Shown: in pieces, positions 42,910 through 53,200 of the stretch | How positions within the stretch are numbered: the first letter of the stretch is position 1 | Layout of the letters: the number at the start of each line of letters is the position of its first letter | Source of the DNA: an uncultured Coriobacteriaceae bacterium | GTDB lineage: Bacteria; Actinomycetota; Coriobacteriia; Coriobacteriales; Eggerthellaceae | Assembly (NCBI GenBank): GCA_937937585.1 | Contig: CALDCB010000005.1 | Coordinates: 1 to 64,000, forward strand | DNA: 64,000 nucleotides | Reading direction: 5' to 3' | Translations under genes and position numbers: made by a program | The notes under the pieces: generated by a model | Told to the model about the DNA's origin: nothing | Databases searched by the model: none | The model's input: the letters and a program-made list of their open reading frames with translations, nothing else

Positions 42910-44058
42910 ATGGCGCTTTTCGATTACACGATTGAAGCTACAAGCGGGCACGCGCGTGCGGGCAGCTACGAAACCGCTCATGGCAGCTTCAAGACCCCGA
43001 TGTTCATGCCGGTGGGCACGCATGCCACGGTCAAGGGCATTACGGTCGACCAGCTTCACGAGCTGGGAAGCCAGGTTGTCCTTGCGAACACATATCATTT
43101 GTATATGCGTCCCGGCGCCGACCTTGTTGAAGAAGCGGGCGGCGTTCAGAAGTTCATGAGCTACGACGGCCCCATGCTTACCGACTCGGGCGGCTTCCAG
43201 CTGTTCAGCTTGGCGCATATGATGTCCGAGGACGATGAGGGCGTCAGCTTCCAGTCGCTTGACTACGACGGCAGCAAGCATCGTTGGACGCCGGAGTTGA
43301 ACATGCTCATTCAGGAGAAGATCGGCGCCGACATCTGCATGCAGCTTGACCAGTGCATCGGTTATCCAGCTGAGAGGAAGGACGTCGCCGCATCTACGAA
43401 GCTTTCGTGGGAGTGGGCCGAGCGTTGCCTGCACGCTCATAAAAGGCACGATCAAACGCTGTTCGGCATCGTTCAGGGCGGCATGTTCGAGGATCTGCGC
43501 CTCGAGAGTGTCCAGCATCTTCTGCAAATCGAGCAGGAAAGCCTGGCAAACGGCGGCCGCCGTTTCGGCGGTTTCGGCATTGGCGGCTACTCGGTTGGCG
43601 AACCGCATGACGTCATGTTCGAGACGTTGGGCACGGTTGCGCGATCTCTTCCTGACGATCGCCCTCGCTATTTGATGGGCGTGGGCAATCCCACCACGCT
43701 CGTTCGCGCCGTTCGTGAAGGCGTCGACATGTTCGACTGCGTTCTGCCTACGCGCACCGGCCGCATGGGAACCGCGTTTTCCAGCCAAGGTCGCATGAAC
43801 ATGCGCAACGCGAAGTACGCGCACGACTTCGGGCCGCTCGACCCCGAGTGCACCTGCCCTGTGTGTCGCAACCATTCGCGTGCTTACATTCGTCATCTGG
43901 TGAAGCAGAAGGAGATGCTTGGCGGCATCTTGCTGTCGATGCATAACATTCATTTCTTGATCGACTTGATGGCTCGTGCGCGCGAGGCCATCTTGGCCGC
44001 TGCATACGAGGAATTCTATCAATCCTGGATGAGCTCTCCAGGTGCCAAGGATTACTGA
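42910..44058 (+). CDS. tgt: Queuine/preQ1 tRNA-guanine transglycosylase
   Basis: Exchanges guanine-34 of GUN-anticodon tRNAs for preQ1. 382 residues, TIM barrel with the catalytic Asp in TDSGGFQLFSL, the second Asp in FDCVLPTRTGRMG and the zinc site C-x-C-x2-C...H (CTCPVCRNHSRAYIRHL). AGGAGG is 8 nt before the ATG. Followed by secDF, a widespread neighbour of tgt; yajC, often between them, is not here. Confidence 0.97.
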   Translation: MALFDYTIEATSGHARAGSYETAHGSFKTPMFMPVGTHATVKGITVDQLHELGSQVVLANTYHLYMRPGADLVEEAGGVQKFMSYDGPMLTDSGGFQLFSLAHMMSEDDEGVSFQSLDYDGSKHRWTPELNMLIQEKIGADICMQLDQCIGYPAERKDVAASTKLSWEWAERCLHAHKRHDQTLFGIVQGGMFEDLRLESVQHLLQIEQESLANGGRRFGGFGIGGYSVGEPHDVMFETLGTVARSLPDDRPRYLMGVGNPTTLVRAVREGVDMFDCVLPTRTGRMGTAFSSQGRMNMRNAKYAHDFGPLDPECTCPVCRNHSRAYIRHLVKQKEMLGGILLSMHNIHFLIDLMARAREAILAAAYEEFYQSWMSSPGAKDY

Positions 44059-44081
44059 TAGAATCAAAGATTGACTGATTG

Positions 44082-44125
44082 GCGATTCCGGCCTTGGCGG
44101 GCATTCGCAAGGGCCGGCTGATCGC
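44082..44125 (+). promoter_or_regulatory. Long hairpin in the tgt-secDF gap
   Basis: GCGAT (44082-44086) and CCGGCCTT (44088-44095) can pair with AAGGGCCGG (44109-44117) and ATCGC (44121-44125) with small bulges. No T-run follows, so it is more likely a leader or processing structure than a terminator. Confidence 0.4.
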
Positions 44126-44188
44126 AGAACATCCGTGATAAAGATAAGGTCTGCCGAGTTTAGTGGACCGCGAAGATTGGTTGGCAAC

Positions 44189-46951
44189 ATGGCTCTACCC
44201 AAATTTGAGCGCAAGAAGAAAGCGACCGGCACCAACGATCGCCGCAATGTCTGGCTTTTGATCATCACCACGATCCTCCTTGTGGTCTCCGTGGCGCTTT
44301 TCATGCCCCCCGATAAGAAGATCAACCAGGGCCTCGACATTCAGGGTGGCCTTTCCGTCGTGCTCACAGCATCGACCACCGACGGCACCGACATCACCGA
44401 TGCCGACATGGAAACGTCGCGCGCCATCATCGAGAACCGCGTGAATGCGCTGGGCGCTTCCGAGGCTGTCGTCCAGCTTCAGGGCCGCAACCAGATCTTG
44501 GTCCAGATCCCCGGCCTGTCCGACACCGAAACGGCTTTGGCCACTATCGGTAAAACCGGCAAGCTTGAGTTCGCCCGCCTTGATTCCTTTACCGACAGCG
44601 ATGTCGTGTCGAAGATCAACAGCGGTCAGTACGGTCAGGAAAGCACCGTCACCGACGCCTTTGGCAACCAGTTCCCCAGCGGACAGAAGCAGACGCTGAA
44701 GGTTGCGGAGGGCACCTACACGCCGCTCATCACTGGTGAGAACATCAAGAACGTCACGGTTGATCGCGCAAGCGAAACCGCAACCACCTATGCTGTGAAC
44801 CTGACGCTTGATTCTGCGGGAACGCAGGCGTTTGCCAATGCCACCAAGGAGCTTGCGTCTACCAAGGGCAAGATCGTCATCATCCTCGATGGCGAGGTGC
44901 AAAGCGCTCCCGCGGTTCAGTCCGAGATTCCCACCGGCAACGTTTCCATCACCGGCAACTATACTCAGGACGAGGCCAAGAACCTCAAGACCATCCTTGA
45001 GTCCGGCTCGCTCCCTGTAAGCTTCTCGTTTTCGCAGAGCCAGGTTGTCGGTCCGACGCTTGGCCAGGATGCCCTAGCGTCCGGCGTTGTCGTTGCGCTG
45101 CTGGGCTTGGCGCTGGTCATGATCTACCTGCTGTTCTTCTACCGTGGCTTGGGCACCATCACCGCCGCGGCCATGGTCGTGTTCGCGATTTTCTATTTGG
45201 GCATCTTGGCTGGCCTTTCGCACTTCGGTCTGTTCAGCCTTTCGCTCTCGGGCGTTGCCGGCATCGTCCTGACAATCGGCATGGCCGCCGACTCGTCGGT
45301 TCTCACGGTCGAGCGCTTCCGTGAGGAAATCCGCATGGGCCGCAGCGTTCGCGCTGCCTCCATCACGGGTGTCAGGCATGCCATTCAGACGTCTATCGAC
45401 GCCGACCTCGTCACTCTGGTAAGCGCCCTGTGCTTGTTCTTCCTTGCATCCGCTTCGGTTAAGGGCTTCGGTCTTACCCTTGCCCTGGGCATCATGTGCG
45501 ACATCGTCATGATGCTGCTGTTCAAGGCTCCGCTTATTCGCCTGCTTGCGCCGCGCACCATCGCCGCGCATCCTTCGTTCTGGGATGTCAAGGACGGACA
45601 GGTTGCCGCAAAGGTTTACGCCGACCTTGCCGCCGTCGAAGGTGTTAGCGCCGGCGAGGCCGAGATCGGCGAGGCTCTTGACCGCAACGAGACCGAGCGC
45701 GTGGTGAAGGAGCGTGGCGGCGACGCTGCACCGGCCCTGCTCGAGCGCGTTCGCAACGTGAAGGGCCGTTTCATCAAGCACGACATCAACTTCCTGGGCT
45801 ACAGGAAGGTCTTGCTCTCCATCTCGGCCGTGCTCATCGCGCTGTCGTTCGTTGTGGTTGGCGTGCGCGGCTTGCAGTTCGGCATCGAGTTCGTCGGCGG
45901 CACGTCCGTTTCGTTCCACGACACCGGCAGCCTGACTCTCGACGATATGCGCACTGCGTTCAGCAATGCGGGCGAGCCCGATGCGGTTATCCAGACCACC
46001 TTCTCCGATGGCGAGGATGGCTTCCTGGTTCGTACCACCACCACCGATGCGCAGGCTGCTGCGGCTACTGCCAACACGGTTGCCAGCCAGGTTGGCCTGA
46101 CTGCCGATAGCTTCGAGGTCACCACCATCGGTCCCGACTGGGGCTCGAGTGTCATCAACGCCTCGCTGATCGCGTTCTTGGTTTCAATTGCGCTCATCAT
46201 CGTCTATATCGCTATCAGGTTCGAGTACAAGATGGGCTTCACCGCCGTCGCGTCGCTGCTCCACGACTTGATAATCGTGATGGGCATTTACGCGTTGGTC
46301 GGTCGCGAGGTCAACCCGAACACCATTGCAGCGCTGCTTACCATTTTGGGCTACTCGCTGTACGACACGGTGGTCGTGTTCCACCGCATTAACGACAACA
46401 TGACCGACCTCTCCATCAAGTGTTCGTTCATGACGATGGCGAACCATTCGATCAATCAGGTCTTCATTCGCTCGTTGAACACCACGCTGACCTCGCTCAT
46501 CCCGGTTGTCGGCATGCTCATCTTCGGCGGCGAGACCTTGAAGGATTTCGCATTCGCCATGGCAATCGGCTTGGTTGCGGGTGCGTATTCCTCCATTGCC
46601 GTCGCATCGCCTCTGTTCGCCATGTGGAAGACGCGCGAGCCGCGTTATGCCAAGCTTGCTAAGCGCTTCGGCGACACGGTTGGCGTGTTCGAGTTCGACC
46701 GTTCGCAGGGAACTACGGGCGTGTCGGTGGCCAATTCGCGTTCGGCTCGTTTGAAGAGCGCCCAGGCCCAAACCGCTAATGTCGAACGTCTTTCGGCGCC
46801 CATCAGCGTCGCCGATGACGAAACGATTGATCGGAACATCGCAGAGCTTAAGGCCCTTCAGGCTGAGGAAGCGAAGAACGCAGCGCAGGAGGCGCCCGTT
46901 CGCAACGATCGTGCTCGCGGTGGAAAACGTAAAGGAAAGAAAAGGAAGTAG
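44189..46951 (+). CDS. secDF: Fused protein-export subunit SecDF
   Basis: Membrane RND-type partner of SecYEG that uses the proton gradient to pull exported proteins. 920 residues; SecD half with INQGLDIQGGLSVVL, P1 domain and SDTETALATIG, then SecF half starting near residue 530 (INFLGYRKVLLSIS, FGIEFVGGTSVSF). About 12 membrane helices. Ends in a basic Lys/Arg tail. The SecD and SecF parts, separate in E. coli, are joined by a roughly 60-residue linker. ATG 44189 is preferred to GTG 44135, though neither has a strong ribosome site. Confidence 0.94.
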   Translation: MALPKFERKKKATGTNDRRNVWLLIITTILLVVSVALFMPPDKKINQGLDIQGGLSVVLTASTTDGTDITDADMETSRAIIENRVNALGASEAVVQLQGRNQILVQIPGLSDTETALATIGKTGKLEFARLDSFTDSDVVSKINSGQYGQESTVTDAFGNQFPSGQKQTLKVAEGTYTPLITGENIKNVTVDRASETATTYAVNLTLDSAGTQAFANATKELASTKGKIVIILDGEVQSAPAVQSEIPTGNVSITGNYTQDEAKNLKTILESGSLPVSFSFSQSQVVGPTLGQDALASGVVVALLGLALVMIYLLFFYRGLGTITAAAMVVFAIFYLGILAGLSHFGLFSLSLSGVAGIVLTIGMAADSSVLTVERFREEIRMGRSVRAASITGVRHAIQTSIDADLVTLVSALCLFFLASASVKGFGLTLALGIMCDIVMMLLFKAPLIRLLAPRTIAAHPSFWDVKDGQVAAKVYADLAAVEGVSAGEAEIGEALDRNETERVVKERGGDAAPALLERVRNVKGRFIKHDINFLGYRKVLLSISAVLIALSFVVVGVRGLQFGIEFVGGTSVSFHDTGSLTLDDMRTAFSNAGEPDAVIQTTFSDGEDGFLVRTTTTDAQAAAATANTVASQVGLTADSFEVTTIGPDWGSSVINASLIAFLVSIALIIVYIAIRFEYKMGFTAVASLLHDLIIVMGIYALVGREVNPNTIAALLTILGYSLYDTVVVFHRINDNMTDLSIKCSFMTMANHSINQVFIRSLNTTLTSLIPVVGMLIFGGETLKDFAFAMAIGLVAGAYSSIAVASPLFAMWKTREPRYAKLAKRFGDTVGVFEFDRSQGTTGVSVANSRSARLKSAQAQTANVERLSAPISVADDETIDRNIAELKALQAEEAKNAAQEAPVRNDRARGGKRKGKKRK

Positions 46952-46958
46952 GTACATC

Positions 46959-47279
46959 ATGCGTGAGGGAAGTGCACCTAATTTCGCGCCGCCGACTGAA
47001 GAGGGCATGGTCATCGCCCTGGAAGACGAGAACGGCGACGTCGTCGAGATGGAGTTCCTGGGGCTTCTGATCCACAACGACCGTCGTTACGCGTTCTTCT
47101 TCCCGGTTACTGAAGACGAGCCCGCTACGTCTTCGGGCGAGGTTGTCATTCTTGAGGCGACCGAGCTTGACGAGGACGAGCAGCCCGTTGCCTTCGAGCT
47201 TGTTGACGACGACGCCATCTCAGAAGAGGTTTACCAGGCGTTTCAGGTGGCCGCGAAGGATCTTTACGATTTCGCCTAA
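46959..47279 (+). CDS. DUF1292 acidic protein
   Basis: 106-residue very acidic protein with the DUF1292 core (IALEDENGDVVEMEFLG, RRYAFFFPV, VVILEATELDEDEQ). The family is a small beta-rich domain of unknown function. It begins 8 nt after secDF, with GGAAGTAGG as the ribosome site, and is cotranscribed with it. In other genomes such genes sit near ruvX/mltG or alaS; here the link is secDF. Confidence 0.8.
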   Translation: MREGSAPNFAPPTEEGMVIALEDENGDVVEMEFLGLLIHNDRRYAFFFPVTEDEPATSSGEVVILEATELDEDEQPVAFELVDDDAISEEVYQAFQVAAKDLYDFA

Positions 47280-47355
47280 GCCGCCGCGGCGGATCCAGGC
47301 TTAGCCTGCAGGAGATCTTTGCCTGGCCGCGATTAGACAAATCAATTGCTTTGTG

Positions 47356-47389
47356 AACGAGGATAAGAACATTTGTTCTTATCCTCGTT
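47356..47389 (+). terminator. 15-bp inverted repeat: secDF-operon terminator overlapping the addB promoter
   Basis: Perfect 15-bp arms (47356-47370 and 47375-47389) around ATTT. The T-tail is weak (GCTTGTT). The centre is a GAAC-N4-GTTC box, so the repeat may serve as terminator, operator or both. Confidence 0.6.
47367..47378 (+). promoter_or_regulatory. Candidate SOS (LexA) box upstream of addBA
   Basis: GAAC-ATTT-GTTC is an exact match to the Gram-positive LexA core (GAAC-N4-GTTC), and it covers the -35 hexamer of the addB promoter, a position that would repress. AddAB processes double-strand breaks, a sensible SOS target. Also flanked by symmetric sequence (15-bp arms). Confidence 0.55.
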
Positions 47390-47401
47390 GCTTGTTACAA
47401 T
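47373..47401 (+). promoter_or_regulatory. addBA promoter, predicted leaderless
   Basis: TTGTTC (47373-47378), 17 nt, TACAAT (47396-47401). The ATG at 47409 starts 8 nt after the -10, where transcription is expected to begin; no Shine-Dalgarno sequence precedes it. Confidence 0.65.
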
Positions 47402-47408
47402 GTCGGAC

Positions 47409-50198
47409 ATGATAATCGATGTTGAACATACTTATCCCGCGTCGTTCGACGTGGTTCTTCTGCCCACCTTTGCGCAGGTTGATGCATATCGTCGCGCGCA
47501 TGCCGGCTCCCAACTTTTCGGCGTGACGGTCACCACGTTTCAAGGGTGGGTTTCCTCACTGTGGGAACTTGCCGGAGACGGACGAGTCATCGTCAACGAC
47601 GCGTTGCGCATGATGGCAATGCAAGCCGTTTTCAAGGATGTGCAAAACGAATTCCTTCTTGCTCCGGGCTACGTGCACCTTGCTGCGAAAATCGCGCAAG
47701 CGGGCGCGGGCTTGCCTGAGATGCAGGGTGCGATCGACGCTCTGCGCAATGGTGATTCCTCTGAAGGCGAATCGGGTTCAGGCTCGGCGGAAACTCTTTC
47801 TGAAAACGAGAAGGCTCTCCTTCGCGTTATCGCCGACTATTTCGATTACATAGCAGCGCGGGGCTTCGTCGAACCGGGCAGCGCCGTTGCTCTTCTATCT
47901 TCAAGCCAGGACGCATTTCCGCGTGACCTTGATGTGCTCGTTTGCAAGGCCGCTCCGCTTTCGTGGCATCAACAACTGCTTTTTCAGGAAAACGATCGCC
48001 TGCACGTGCATGTCGACGAGGCTCTGGGTGCAGAGGGCGTGATTCCCCTTCCCGAGGGCGTTTCTTGTCATTTCGGGTGCGCTTCGGGGCGTTATGCTCA
48101 GCCTGCGTTGATAGCTGACACCGTCCGTTCGCTTCTTGTCGAGGGCCCTGTTGCTATCACCTGCGTCAATCCTCTTGAAATGTACGACTCCCTTGCGCGA
48201 AGCCTTGCGGATGAAGGGGTGAACTGCGCGGTGCGCGCCCGAAAGCCGTTCGTTCAGACGGCATTCGGCAGCGCGTTCGTTTCCATGTTCGACTGCCTTT
48301 TCAGCGACCAGTGGGCTTCGGCTCTGGTGGACGTCATGCTGTCCCCGTTCTCTGGCGTCGATGCTTCCTCGGCTCAGAAGGCGGAGTCCCTTCTGCTGAA
48401 CGATCGCATAGCGGAAAAAGAGCCGTACCTTTCTGCCCTTCGCGCTGATTTCGAAGAATTCTCGCAATTGGAGGAGCTTGCTTCCGATCCTGATGCCGAT
48501 ATTCTGCTGGGTGCCTTCATTGACAGGACGATGGCGCGGGTTGGCTGGAGCGAGGCATTCAGGGCGGAGCAAATCGAGGCGATGTCGGCACTTCGTGCCA
48601 TGTACGCCGCAGCTCGGGCATTCGATCTGTCCGTGGAGGATTACATCAATCTGATAAAAGACTCGGCGATTTCCGTATCCAAGCAAGCGGTGCCAGGGCC
48701 TGTGGATGTGACCATCGGTACGCAGGACGATATTTCAACGTTGGATGCCGGGTCGGTTTCAACGCTGATCATGGCGGATATGAACAACGCCGATTATCCC
48801 GTTGCCGACAAGGACAACGCCGCCTCGGTTCTTTTCGCGAAGCTGGGTCTTTACCCTGTTGACTCATCGCTGTCTCAGGCCCGAAGGCGCTTTCGCGCGC
48901 TGCAGGGCTTGCCAACTACCCACTTTGTGTTCGAGCGCGCATTGCATGACTTCGATGCGAACGAGACGTACCCCTGCGTCGTGCTCGAGGAATTCCTTGA
49001 CGCTTGCAATCGTCAAGACCTCGACCTTTCTTGCTGCGCAACCGAGCGGGGCGAGGAGGACCTCTTCGCAAATGCAGTCGCGGTGCCTTCGTCGACGATC
49101 CAATCTGTTAGCGAGGCGTTGCCCGGCAACGGCCAAGGATCGCTCTCTTCCGGTTATCGCGCTTTCTCGCTGCTGCCCCGTTTTTCGCAGACGGGTTCGT
49201 ATTGCGCGCCTTCGCCTTCACAGATCGAGAACTATCTGGAATGCCCGCGCAAGTGGTTCGTGCTCAACCGTCTGAAAGCGCAGGGAAGCAAAGAGGAATG
49301 GGGCCCGCTGGAAAAGGGTGTGTTCGCCCATGCGGCGCTCGAGCGGTTTTACCGCGCCTTTCAATCTGAGGGTTATTCAAAGGTTGACGGAGGCAATCTC
49401 AAACAAGCCCGTCAGCTGATGGGGCATGTGCTCGATCAGCTTGAAGCCGAACAGTTTGAAATGGAGCCTGGGTCTAACAGGCTTGTTCCCTGTGGGCAGC
49501 TTGAGCAACGTGCTATGGACGCCTTCAAAAGCCAGATCATCGACTTCCTTGATTACGATGCTGCGTTGCTCCCGACGTTCCAGCCTCGTTATTTTGAATA
49601 CGTTATCGGACTGCCTGGTGACGAAAGTACCGACTGTCAGGCGAAATACGCTGGCATCGATTTGGTGGGAAAAGTCGATCGCATCGATGTCGACGCTAAC
49701 GGCAACGCGGTCATCATTGACTACAAGGGGTCGGTTACCGCAGGTCATCAGCTTGCGTCTTGCGATGCCCTTCATGCGGGCAAGGTTCAGACGCGCATTT
49801 ATGCGCAGGCGGTTAAGCAGGCGCTGGGACTTAATGTCGTGGGGGCGTTTTATGTCAGCTACGGTAAAAGCCACGACATCGCTGGATCGTACGACCCGCG
49901 CGTCATCGATGCGGTCCACCTTCCGCATATCAGCCCCGACAAGTGCGCATGTTCCCTAAGCGATCCCGAAGGATGGTCGAGGGAGGCGTATGCTGCGGGG
50001 TTGGCGGGCGCTCAACTTAAGGAAGAAGATCAAATGAGTTTGTCCGCTTTGACGTTCTCGAGCATGCTTGATGCGACTGAGGAATTGGTCAAGGTGGCTG
50101 TTGAGGGCATGAAAAACGGCTGTGTTCAGGCGAGTCCGTCAACCAAGGACGCCTGTCGTTTTTGCCCCGATTTCTCTTGTGCGAAGCGGGGTGCATAG
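47409..50198 (+). CDS. addB: AddB/RexB-like helicase-nuclease subunit
   Basis: Subunit of the AddAB complex that resects double-strand ends for RecA. About 929 residues. The C-terminal PD-(D/E)XK nuclease has VIIDYKGS, and four Cys can form the AddB [4Fe-4S] staple: Cys612 (LECPRKWF) and Cys916/919/924 (CRFCPDFSC). The N-terminal Walker A motif of Bacillus AddB is missing: the protein begins at the strand after it (FDVVLLPTFAQVD), as in RexB-type subunits. ATG 47409 is chosen as a leaderless start; ATG 47400 overlaps the -10. Followed 2 nt later by addA. Confidence 0.88.
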   Translation: MIIDVEHTYPASFDVVLLPTFAQVDAYRRAHAGSQLFGVTVTTFQGWVSSLWELAGDGRVIVNDALRMMAMQAVFKDVQNEFLLAPGYVHLAAKIAQAGAGLPEMQGAIDALRNGDSSEGESGSGSAETLSENEKALLRVIADYFDYIAARGFVEPGSAVALLSSSQDAFPRDLDVLVCKAAPLSWHQQLLFQENDRLHVHVDEALGAEGVIPLPEGVSCHFGCASGRYAQPALIADTVRSLLVEGPVAITCVNPLEMYDSLARSLADEGVNCAVRARKPFVQTAFGSAFVSMFDCLFSDQWASALVDVMLSPFSGVDASSAQKAESLLLNDRIAEKEPYLSALRADFEEFSQLEELASDPDADILLGAFIDRTMARVGWSEAFRAEQIEAMSALRAMYAAARAFDLSVEDYINLIKDSAISVSKQAVPGPVDVTIGTQDDISTLDAGSVSTLIMADMNNADYPVADKDNAASVLFAKLGLYPVDSSLSQARRRFRALQGLPTTHFVFERALHDFDANETYPCVVLEEFLDACNRQDLDLSCCATERGEEDLFANAVAVPSSTIQSVSEALPGNGQGSLSSGYRAFSLLPRFSQTGSYCAPSPSQIENYLECPRKWFVLNRLKAQGSKEEWGPLEKGVFAHAALERFYRAFQSEGYSKVDGGNLKQARQLMGHVLDQLEAEQFEMEPGSNRLVPCGQLEQRAMDAFKSQIIDFLDYDAALLPTFQPRYFEYVIGLPGDESTDCQAKYAGIDLVGKVDRIDVDANGNAVIIDYKGSVTAGHQLASCDALHAGKVQTRIYAQAVKQALGLNVVGAFYVSYGKSHDIAGSYDPRVIDAVHLPHISPDKCACSLSDPEGWSREAYAAGLAGAQLKEEDQMSLSALTFSSMLDATEELVKVAVEGMKNGCVQASPSTKDACRFCPDFSCAKRGA

Positions 50199-50200
50199 CT

Positions 50201-53200
50201 ATGGCTCTCAAACCCGGTCAATTGAAATGCATCAACACGCTCGATGAGCCTTTGGTCGTAGCTGCCGGCGCAGGTTCGGGAAAGACCTTCACCCTTACTG
50301 AACGCATCGTGAACGCTCTGACCAGCGGCTATGTGGACGATATCGATCAGGTTCTTGCCATCACCTTCACCAAGAAGGCGGCTGGCGAGCTGAAGTCGCG
50401 CGTCAAGACATCGCTGCGCGATGCCGGCATGATTGATCAGGCCTTGAAAGTCGACGAGGCGTGGATCTCGACCATCCACGGAATGTGCTCGCGAATCCTT
50501 CGGTCGCATGCCGTTCAGCTGGGCATTGATCCGTCGTTTTCCGTCGCTGACGATGTCATGTTGCGGGAAATGCGCAGGTCTGCGGTTGAAGTCGCGCTCG
50601 AGGAAATGCGCGACTCGTCGGCGGACGAGTTCAAGGTGCTGTTCTCGGAATATCAGGCATCTTCTTTCGGCTCTGCGTTCGGCTCTGCGTCGGTAGAGGA
50701 CATGGTGCTTCGGCTTGTCGAGAAGATCCCTGCGCAGGAAGACGGCATCATGCTTATGCAGTTGGGCAATCCTGTCTCTCCCGTGGCGGTTTTAGACAAA
50801 GTAGCTTCAGCTCTGAGTTTGATGATGAGCTTGGCGGAGGGTCAAAGCGATTCGGCCAGCAAGGCCAAGTTCGTTGCGCAAGCTCAGTTGGCTTCGGAAG
50901 AGATCGCGCGTTTGGTCAACGAGGGCAGGCTCGACGCTGCAGATGCCCTGAGCGTCATGGGGTTGCTACCGACAAGCTGCAATTTCGGCAAGGCCGATTT
51001 CAAAGAGACGGCGAAAAACCTTCTGGGCGAGATCACAGCTGAAGCGGTTTCACTGCGTCTTTCTGCGGCTCAGCCGCTTTTTGAAACCATCCTCAAGATA
51101 TCCAATCGTGCAGCCGAGGTATTGGACAAGCTGAAGCATCGCGCAGGTGTTCTTAGCAACGACGACTTGCTGCTGCTTGCCTCCCAGGCGATCGCCAATC
51201 ATCCCGATATCGCAGCTTCGCTCGAAGACAAGTTCAAGCTCATCATGATCGACGAGTTTCAGGATACCGATCAATCCCAGGTCGATATGATCAAGCGTCT
51301 GGCTGGTCCCGATGCCTTCCGTCTGTGCGTTGTGGGCGACGCGCAGCAGAGCATCTACCGCTTCCGCGGGGCGGACGTGTCCGTGTACCGCCGGCATCTT
51401 TCCAATGTGCAGGCGCGCAACGCCGACGACATTATCTATCTGCCCGACAACTTTCGAAGCCATCGCGATGTGCTGTCCTTCGTCGACCGCATTTTCGAGC
51501 GCGATGATATGTTCGGCAAGGAATTCATGTCTCTAGCACCTTCGCGTGACGAGAAAGAGGTTAAGAAGCCGTTTTTGGGTGACGGCGCGCGCATTGTCGT
51601 CCGTCATGTTTCGTATCCCTCGCGCGGCGGTACTGAACTCATGCGCCTCTCATCCGCGCGCGCGATAGCCGAGGAGTTCTCGAACTTGTCGAAAGCGGGC
51701 CATTCGGCGGGGGACATGGTCATTCTTCTTGGAACGATGTCGCATGCCGATGTCTACGCCGCAGCCGTTCGCGACGTGGGGCTTTCGTGCGTCATCGCGG
51801 GCGGATCGGTTTTGAAGAACGCCCCCGAAACGGCGCTCGTCGTCTCTTTGCTTAACTGGCTCGCGAACCCCGCATGCGAAGATGGGCTCTTCGGCGTTCT
51901 CTCAAGCCTCTTGTTCGGGTTGACTGCCGACGAGCTCATTGAAGTTGCCACAACTAGGCGTCAGAACGGTTCCGTAAGAAGACGCGACCTTCACGAAGGC
52001 GTTCGCGTCCTGGGTAAAGCGGTCGTTTCCGACTTCGGGGCTCAGGGCATAGACGGCGCGCCGTTGTCATCGCGCTTGGCTCAAGCGGTAACGGTGCTTC
52101 GACGTGCTCGTCAACGCGTTGGCGTCAGTTCTGCGCGCAGCATTGTTAACGACCTGCTTGTCGAATCAGGTTGGATTGCTCGCATGCAGCATCAAGGCGA
52201 GGAAGGTCGCGCAAGCGTTGCGAACATGTACAAGCTCGTGCGGCTGGTGGGCGAGGCCGAGGAAGCCTGCCCGCGGGGCTCGGCAACGCTTGCGGAGCAG
52301 TTTGCAAGCCAAGTTGCCGGCATGGTTCAGGCGCCGGGCGCCTTGTCTGTTTCGGGTGGCAACTTCGTGCGCATCATGACCATCCATGCCTCAAAGGGTT
52401 TGGAGTTCCCCATTGTCGCCGTGGCCGAGATGAAGTCGTCGGGGTCGGACTCGTCGGCGTTGCTGCTTGATTCCGTCGACGGACGCGTTTTCGTATCGCT
52501 TGATTTGGGCAAATCGGTGTCAGGCGTAAAGGGCCCCGTGGCAAATATCGGCAAGGCTCTTGATGACGCCTTGGATGAAGAGCTGCTGGAAGATGAAATC
52601 CCGTCAAAGATGGCCTCCTGCGGCGACATTTTGGAATTGCGAGCTCTTATGCGAAGGCGCGCGATGCTTGGCGAAACAGAAGAGGCCAAGCGTCTGCTCT
52701 ATGTGGCTTTGACGCGCGCGAAAGAGGCCCTGATCGTGGCAACGTTCGGCAACCGTACGAAGGACAATGCCAACGGGGTGCCCAAGAATGCGTTTTCGTC
52801 GATCGGCCCCGCGCTTACTGGCGCCAATGACTGGTTCGCCCCGGGCGTGACCATGCATGAGTTCGGCGGCACGACGTTAGCGCGTGTCCAGCATGTGGCC
52901 CTGGAGAAAGATGATGTGGGTGATAGTGGATCATCTTCGCAGAGCTCCAGCGACGATAAGTTCGCTGTACCTGTCGACAAGTCTCTTTCGGGCTTAAACG
53001 ATCGCGTGTTCCTTCACGATCGCGGGGGCATTTTCAGCTACTCGGCCGTTTCGGATGCGTCTCATTCGGGCAGTTTGTTGGCAGACCTTGCTTCCAAGCA
53101 CGCCGTCGAGACCAGTCTTCCCGACGTGGGTGGCTTTGGGGTGCCGGTTGAGGGCGATCCGCTCCGCGACGATGCGTGGTTGGATGAAAAACAACCCGCA

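Noticed and set aside
42886..44340. Long minus-strand ORF (484 residues) opposite tgt
   Set aside because: Mirror of a real gene in GC-rich DNA; low-complexity His/Arg/Ala translation and no ribosome site or family match.
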